Shown here in pieces: positions 6,678-9,277 of a DNA stretch of 9,277 bases. The notes below the pieces were generated by a model. That model saw only the letters and a list, made by a program, of their open reading frames with translations, did no database searches and was not told the DNA's origin. Both the position numbers and the translations under genes were made by a program. Source of the stretch: Trichloromonas sp034006665 (GTDB taxonomy: Bacteria > Desulfobacterota > Desulfuromonadia > Desulfuromonadales > Trichloromonadaceae); contig NZ_JAVESI010000072.1 in the NCBI RefSeq assembly GCF_034006665.1, positions 1-9,277 on the forward strand. The letters run 5' to 3'. Within the stretch, counting starts at the first letter, position 1. The number at the start of each line of letters is the position of its first letter.

Positions 6678-6862
6678 ATGGAAAATTTAATTGTTTTATC
6701 CAAATTTTTGGAGCATTTACGATTATTGCTACCATAATAGGATTTTTTACTCTTATATCAAAAAATCGAAGGAGTAGTAAAATAAAATTACTAGATCAAT
6801 TATTAAAAGATGGTGTAATTAATTCTTATGATTATTTGAAATACAAAGATAAAAAAATTTAA
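6678..6862 (+). pseudogene. Frameshifted small membrane protein with SHOCT-like tail
   Basis: The ATG at 6678 reads MENLIVLSKFLEH and stops at 6735-6737. The adjacent frame continues openly to 6862. Adding one T to the T5 run at 6705-6709 joins them into a sensible 61-residue protein: a short N-terminus, one membrane helix (FFGAFTIIATIIGFFTLI, about 10-27), a basic stop-transfer NRR, and a C-terminal LLDQLLKDGVINSYDYLKYK. That tail fits the SHOCT pattern (leucines, 'K-G-I-t--e-f---K') found at the end of many small membrane proteins. It has a good promoter, so it was recently or still is expressed. A sequencing error in the homopolymer or a -1 frameshift would also explain it, although AAA-TTT-TTG is not a canonical slippery heptamer. 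Confidence 0.65.
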
Positions 6863-6888
6863 TATATAAATTAAATTTAATTAAATAG

Positions 6889-7209
6889 ATGGATAAAATT
6901 AAGGTTAAAATAGAAAAATCATGGAATGGTAGGTATTACACAATAAAAATACCAACTGATCATATATCATTTGAATTATATGAAAAAATAGGTAATAATT
7001 TAACTGAAAGTATGTTAATTGATGGATTAGAAAACGGAATTAATTATGATAATAAGGTATTGAAATATCCAAATGATGTTACGTGCTGCTATTATGACAA
7101 TAAAGAAAAAGTAGCATGTTTATCTAGCGAATCAATTAATAATATTAATAATTGGTTAAATCTATACGATGATATCTTATATACTGAATATAATGTTAAT
7201 GTAATTTAA
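6889..7209 (+). CDS. Hypothetical protein, 106 aa
   Basis: The protein is soluble. The first 45 residues look like beta strands plus a helix (DKIKVKIEKSWNGRYYTIKI, then SFELYEKIGNNLTESML). A central YPNDVTCCYYDNKEKVACL (about 63-81) contains three Cys, and a helical end is rich in Asn. I recognise no family. It follows the broken membrane gene by 26 bases, a gap that holds TTTAATATATAAA (6858-6870), a looser version of the AT box seen elsewhere. It is likely co-transcribed with the lipoprotein gene 11 bases downstream. Confidence 0.65.
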   Translation: MDKIKVKIEKSWNGRYYTIKIPTDHISFELYEKIGNNLTESMLIDGLENGINYDNKVLKYPNDVTCCYYDNKEKVACLSSESINNINNWLNLYDDILYTEYNVNVI

Positions 7210-7220
7210 ATATTAAAAAT

Positions 7221-7583
7221 ATGAATTTAAAAAATAATTTTTTATCAATAATAGTTAAATCATTGATTTTAATTATTATTATGATTTTAATTATTATTAT
7301 GTGTTGTTTATCATCTTGTTTCAATAATAAAAATAATTATACATATAAATGGAAACTATCAGTTGTATATACCAATGGTGATAAAGATACAATTGATTGT
7401 GAATATGATTCTTTTAATGGTAATGATTGTTATCTTACATTAAAAATTTCAGAAACTGGTTTATTAACTAGTGGAGGAACTGAACCATGTATAATTACAG
7501 GATGTGGTCTTCATTGGAAACCTGTTGTATGTGGGGTTAGAAAATATGAAATATTATCACTTGAAAAAGTACTATTAAATTAA
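7221..7583 (+). CDS. Small lipoprotein, 120 aa
   Basis: A long hydrophobic signal (about residues 7-30) ends in a lipobox LSSC (30-33), so Cys33 is the predicted lipidated residue after signal peptidase II. The core is unusually long because ILIIIM is present twice in tandem (16-21, 22-27). The mature part is about 87 residues, opens with Asn/Lys-rich spacer FNNKNNYTYKWK, and holds five further Cys in two groups (about residues 53-58 and 89-104, the latter in EPCIITGCGLHWKPVVCG), suggesting disulfides in the periplasm. I recognise no family. Phage-encoded lipoproteins often act in superinfection exclusion or lysis (spanin-like), but this one shows no specific signature. It is the last gene before the cassette-like array. 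Confidence 0.75.
   Translation: MNLKNNFLSIIVKSLILIIIMILIIIMCCLSSCFNNKNNYTYKWKLSVVYTNGDKDTIDCEYDSFNGNDCYLTLKISETGLLTSGGTEPCIITGCGLHWKPVVCGVRKYEILSLEKVLLN
7265..7300 (+). repeat. Perfect 18-bp tandem duplication
   Basis: GATTTTAATTATTATTAT occurs twice head to tail (7265-7282, 7283-7300) with no differences. The unit is six codons, so the reading frame is kept and the effect is to lengthen the hydrophobic core of the lipoprotein signal peptide by six residues. Exact identity suggests a recent slippage event. Confidence 0.9.
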
Positions 7584-7633
7584 TACTATTTATAAATACT
7601 TAAAAGATGATAATCTATATTTTATAATTGAAG

Positions 7634-7767
7634 ATAACGTTTGGGTGTATATATGTAGTGTGAGATTTAAAACATTAAACTTGACTTAACCACAAATATT
7701 GATTAGATGTAGAAACTATGATTTAACCACTGAACCACACATTACATATACACCTTGTTATGTGTAG
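7634..7767 (+). repeat. Long imperfect palindrome, copy A (attC-like or structured RNA)
   Basis: The left arm at 7644-7662 begins GGTGTATAT, has an extra AT, then GTAGTGTG. It pairs with CACATTAC-ATATACACC (7738-7754): 17 bp with one G-U and a 2-base bulge. A shorter outer pairing joins ATAAC (7634-7638) to GTTAT (7757-7761). The loop of about 75 bases is also conserved: the element is about four-fifths identical by eye to copy B at 8498-8628, including the loop words AAATATTGATTAGA (AAATATTAATTAGA in B) and ACCACTGAA. Orientation is the same in both copies and each precedes one ORF. Candidates are an integron attC-like recombination site or a structured RNA/leader. Confidence 0.75.
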
Positions 7768-7830
7768 GTGTGGTTTATTAAGGTAGAATATTTAATCGGA
7801 GAACTGAACAAAAATTTTAAAAGAAAAAAA

Positions 7831-7837
7831 GGGTGGG
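7831..7837 (+). other. GGGTGGG boundary motif, copy 1
   Basis: A G-run motif that stands out in AT-rich DNA, lying between palindrome A and the ORF at 7873. The same word recurs at 8638-8644 between palindrome B and its ORF, and at 9086-9092 at the end of the second cassette ORF. The recurrence at unit boundaries suggests a shared module edge or protein site. Confidence 0.5.
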
Positions 7838-7850
7838 TTTTTTAAATTTG

Positions 7851-7870
7851 AATATTTATATATAAAGATA
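7851..7870 (+). promoter_or_regulatory. Conserved AT leader/promoter box before cassette ORF 1
   Basis: Bases 7850-7870 (G, then AATATTTATATATAAAGATA) are identical to 8668-8688 before cassette ORF 2 and similar to 3326-3338 before the GH16 gene. The box ends 2 bases before the ATG. If it is a -10-type late promoter, the transcript would be almost leaderless, as suits a host without Shine-Dalgarno initiation. It could instead be a translation-enhancing leader or recombination homology. Confidence 0.5.
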
Positions 7871-7872
7871 TT

Positions 7873-8427
7873 ATGATTAAAGAAATAAGACAGATGATTG
7901 ATAAGGTTAAAAACTTTAATCAATTTATAAATGAAAACTATGGTGATTTTAATAGTATTTTTAAGACAATTAAAACATATATTGATTTTACTTTAAATTC
8001 AGATGTTCAAATTAATGAATATGTTCCAAACAAACATATTGCGGAAAGATTTAAAGAAGTCTTACAGGCGTGTGAAAAAGAAAATATGTATCCAGAAATT
8101 TATCATAATATAACCATTGGTGGATATGATAGTGTTGGTGATAAATCTAAATTTGATTATATTGATGGGTTTTATTATAATAAAGAAAAAATGAAAATTT
8201 CTTTTATTGATTATATTGATGACTATTTTAATTTAGAAAGACTTAAAAACAAAGGTATTGAAGAAATACATAACACATATCAAAAACTTCGTGATAAAAA
8301 AGATATTATTAGAAATAACTTAATGTTAATTGACACAAGAATACCACATGAGTATAATATGAAACATAAACAAAATAACGATTTGAAATCAGATAAAATT
8401 AGAATTGTTAATAAACGTAAAAAATAA
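7873..8427 (+). CDS. Cassette ORF 1: putative head-targeted protein with CTS-like N-terminus, 184 aa
   Basis: Residues 1-22 (MIKEIRQMIDKVKNFNQFIN followed by Glu21-Asn22) match, position for position, the start of cassette ORF 2, while the rest is unrelated to it. The end FNQFINE|N resembles T4's capsid-targeting peptide (YQEFIAE|A) and fits the T4 prohead protease rule [L/I]-x-E, cut after Glu. That would release a mature protein of about 163 residues. The mature part is charged, mixed alpha/beta, with the region IGGYDSVGDKSKFDYIDGF near its middle and a very basic tail (KIRIVNKRKK), which suits association with packaged DNA. I recognise no catalytic domain. If the analogy holds, it would be packed in the head and injected with the DNA. 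An internal ATG at 7894 is a possible alternative start. Confidence 0.7.
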   Translation: MIKEIRQMIDKVKNFNQFINENYGDFNSIFKTIKTYIDFTLNSDVQINEYVPNKHIAERFKEVLQACEKENMYPEIYHNITIGGYDSVGDKSKFDYIDGFYYNKEKMKISFIDYIDDYFNLERLKNKGIEEIHNTYQKLRDKKDIIRNNLMLIDTRIPHEYNMKHKQNNDLKSDKIRIVNKRKK

Positions 8428-8499
8428 ATGTGTGAGGGTTTTCTTTTAAAATTTTAAACCGAAATATTGATTAGAACGATGAACAGAACACTTACACAT
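8428..8499 (+). other. Smaller hairpin upstream of palindrome B, overlapping its outer arm
   Basis: ATGTGTGAG (8428-8436) can pair with CTTACACAT (8491-8499), 9 bp with one G-T wobble, starting right after the stop of cassette ORF 1. The interior has GGTTT...AAACC (8437-8460) and AAATATTGATTAGA (8462-8475), a word also found in the loop of copy A, so this may be a worn partial copy of the palindrome. Its right arm is the same strand that forms the outer stem of copy B; the two foldings exclude each other. Confidence 0.45.
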
Positions 8500-8628
8500 A
8501 ACGTTTGGGTGTATATGTAGTGTGATATTTGAAACACTAAATTTCACTTAACTACAAATATTAATTAGAAAGATAAACTTGAATATACCACTGAAACTCA
8601 CATTACATATACACCTTGTTATGTGTAG
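8493..8628 (+). repeat. Long imperfect palindrome, copy B (attC-like or structured RNA)
   Basis: Outer stem: TACACATAAC (8493-8502) with GTTATGTGTA (8618-8627), 10 bp. Unequal internal loop: five bases on the left (GTTTG) and two on the right (TT). Inner stem: GGTGTATATGTAGTGTGA (8508-8525) with TCACATTACATATACACC (8598-8615), 18 bp with a single G-T position that would be a G-U pair in RNA. Loop of 72 bases. Imperfect symmetry with AAC...GTT ends, offset arms and a large loop recalls integron attC sites; GTTATGT departs from the GTTRRRY core at one base. No covariation separates DNA site from RNA function. Confidence 0.75.
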
Positions 8629-8637
8629 TAATTTTGT

Positions 8638-8644
8638 GGGTGGG
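8638..8644 (+). other. GGGTGGG boundary motif, copy 2
   Basis: Same G-rich word as at 7831-7837, here as GTGGGTGGG (8636-8644), 49 bases upstream of cassette ORF 2 and 9 bases after the end of palindrome B. The longer form GTGGGTGGG is identical to that at 9084-9092. Confidence 0.5.
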
Positions 8645-8667
8645 ATTTGGACTAAAATTTAATTTCT

Positions 8668-8688
8668 GAATATTTATATATAAAGATA
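8668..8688 (+). promoter_or_regulatory. Conserved AT leader/promoter box before cassette ORF 2
   Basis: These 21 bases are identical to those at 7850-7870, ending 5 bases before the ATG at 8694. Flanking sequence on both sides differs between the copies, so the box is a discrete conserved unit. Two exact copies of 21 bases are not expected by chance even in AT-rich DNA. Confidence 0.55.
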
Positions 8689-8693
8689 AAATT

Positions 8694-9095
8694 ATGGGTA
8701 AAGAATTGAGAGAACAAATTAACAAAGTAAAGAACTGGAAACAATTTTTGAATGAAAATATTCAGGATAAATTACCTGAAAGAGAAATGAAGTATTTTTC
8801 TTGGATTTTAGAACCTGATTTCAAAACATACAAACAGTTGAAGTATGATAAAAAAATGGAACGATTAAGAAAAGATGAAGAAAAATACAATCTTATTTTT
8901 GATATTTTAGATTATATGGACATCTACAACAAAAAAGTTGGAATTAACAGAAGAATTTCAATTACTAACTTGGATTCAATTATAAACAAAAATACATATA
9001 ATCTAAAAGAAATCAAACATAAGTGGATGAAACTTTCAGAAAATCCTGATATTGAACCGAAAGATATTTTCACTGATTTCAATGTGGGTGGGTAA
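8694..9095 (+). CDS. Cassette ORF 2: putative head-targeted protein with CTS-like N-terminus, 133 aa
   Basis: The first 22 residues (MGKELREQINKVKNWKQFLN, then Glu21-Asn22) align without gaps to cassette ORF 1: conserved KE[IL]R, KVKN, an aromatic, QF[IL]NEN. The predicted cut after Glu21 (L-N-E|N) would leave about 112 residues. The mature part is strongly helical and lysine/glutamate-rich (KYDKKMERLRKDEEKYN, then NLKEIKHKWMKLSENPD) with no recognised enzyme motif. The last residues NVGG are encoded by the GTGGGTGGGT boundary motif, so the C-terminus may have been set by a recombination event. Length and charge fit a small internal protein. Function of the cargo is unknown. Confidence 0.7.
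   Translation: MGKELREQINKVKNWKQFLNENIQDKLPEREMKYFSWILEPDFKTYKQLKYDKKMERLRKDEEKYNLIFDILDYMDIYNKKVGINRRISITNLDSIINKNTYNLKEIKHKWMKLSENPDIEPKDIFTDFNVGG
9084..9092 (+). other. GTGGGTGGG boundary motif, copy 3, inside the end of ORF 2
   Basis: Same nine bases as 8636-8644, but here they encode the last residues (VGG) and abut the stop codon at 9093-9095. In the first two units the motif follows a palindrome; here it precedes one by about ten bases. Confidence 0.5.
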
Positions 9096-9102
9096 AAAAT
9101 TA

Positions 9103-9170
9103 TTACACATAACGGTATTCGGGTATGGTGTCGGTTTTTTACGGATTATTAAAAACTAAAATAAATTGAA
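9103..9170 (+). repeat. Third palindrome, left half only
   Basis: TTACACATAACG (9103-9114) repeats exactly the outer left arm of copy B (8492-8503). It continues GTATTCGGGTATGGTGTCGG, which has the same shape as the left inner arm (a few bases, GGGT, T/G-rich) but a different sequence. No matching right arm is visible before the ATG at 9171, and I find none in the remaining bases. It is either a half-site left by recombination, or a palindrome whose other half lies beyond the window with the ORF inside its loop. Confidence 0.5.
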
Positions 9171-9277
9171 ATGACAAAAGAACAAGAATGTATGAAAGCG
9201 TTGCAATGTTTGTATTTAGAAGTACCAAGTGTAATTGCAGACGATGTAAAACAAAAGGTAATAGATGCACTGAATGA
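9171..9277 (+). CDS. Start of a third array ORF (partial)
   Basis: The ATG at 9171 opens a frame that runs to the window edge (35 full codons: MTKEQECMKALQCLYLEVPS and on to VIDALN). It lacks the KVKN-F-QFLNEN module and the AT box of the first two array ORFs. It has visibly higher GC and more varied codons than the rest of the window, which suggests separate origin. The visible part is helical and Cys-containing. I recognise no family. Confidence 0.5.
   Translation, partial: MTKEQECMKALQCLYLEVPSVIADDVKQKVIDALN

Noticed and set aside
6678..6737. 19-aa ORF MENLIVLSKF... as an independent gene
   Set aside because: It is better explained as the front end of the frameshifted membrane gene, since a one-base correction gives a coherent 61-aa protein.
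7591..7598. TATAAATA, identical to the T4 late promoter core
   Set aside because: A single 8-base A/T word in a very AT-rich genome is expected by chance, and no gene starts within a suitable distance.
7634..8628. True integron with integrase
   Set aside because: No integrase gene is visible and the GTTATGT end departs from GTTRRRY; kept only as attC-like.
7634..9114. CRISPR array
   Set aside because: Repeats are about 130 nt, palindromic, separated by whole ORFs, and only two are complete; no cas gene is present.

Overview
The window is very AT-rich (roughly a quarter GC by eye) and densely packed with short genes. Gaps are often 2-30 bases, with ATGA overlaps at 342-345 and 5220-5223. No gene has a clear Shine-Dalgarno sequence; leaders are plain A/T. 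One intergenic region carries a textbook Bacteroidota promoter (TTTTG, 19-base gap, TATCTTTG at 6628-6659). The standard genetic code fits. Many tiny proteins of unknown function, a TOPRIM primase-like protein, a phage-type macro-domain protein and proteins with T4-like capsid-targeting N-termini suggest a large (T4-like or jumbo) phage, or a prophage remnant, of a low-GC Bacteroidota host. No capsid, tail, terminase or polymerase gene is present to prove it, so the phage assignment is inference.

Layout. (1) 1-3325, plus strand: a run of about ten small genes. It includes a nucleoside 2-deoxyribosyltransferase-fold protein (728-1330), a 42-aa membrane peptide (1315-1443), a 47-aa zinc-ribbon peptide (1486-1629), a macro-domain protein (2345-2800) and several unknowns. 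A 14-bp perfect stem enclosing 54 nt (2235-2316) lies just before the macro gene. (2) 3356-4204: a GH16 beta-glucanase/agarase-type glycoside hydrolase with an intact ExDxxE catalytic motif, behind its own AT-rich promoter-like box. (3) 4201-6593, minus strand: a two-gene operon of a 457-aa phage-type protein followed by a TOPRIM primase-like protein, convergent with the GH16 gene. (4) 6594-7583, plus strand: a divergent promoter, a small membrane gene with a SHOCT-like tail broken by a one-base frameshift in a T run, an unknown protein, and a lipoprotein whose signal peptide contains a perfect 18-bp tandem duplication. (5) 7584-9277: a cassette-like array, the most unusual part of the window.

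The array repeats one layout: a ~130-nt imperfect palindrome with an 18-bp stem, a GGGTGGG motif, an identical AT-rich leader ending a few bases from the start codon, and then one ORF. The two full ORFs share about 22 N-terminal residues ending in F-[IL]-N-E-N and differ completely after that. The conserved end resembles the capsid-targeting peptide of T4 internal head proteins, which the prohead protease cuts after Glu. A third palindrome begins at 9103, but only its first half is seen before a third ORF starts. My reading is a modular locus in which different cargo proteins, probably packaged in the phage head, are exchanged between conserved targeting and structured-repeat modules. The repeats recall integron attC sites or the promoter/stem-loop cassettes of T4-type phages. 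No recombinase is in the window and the attC consensus fit is imperfect, so the mechanism is open.
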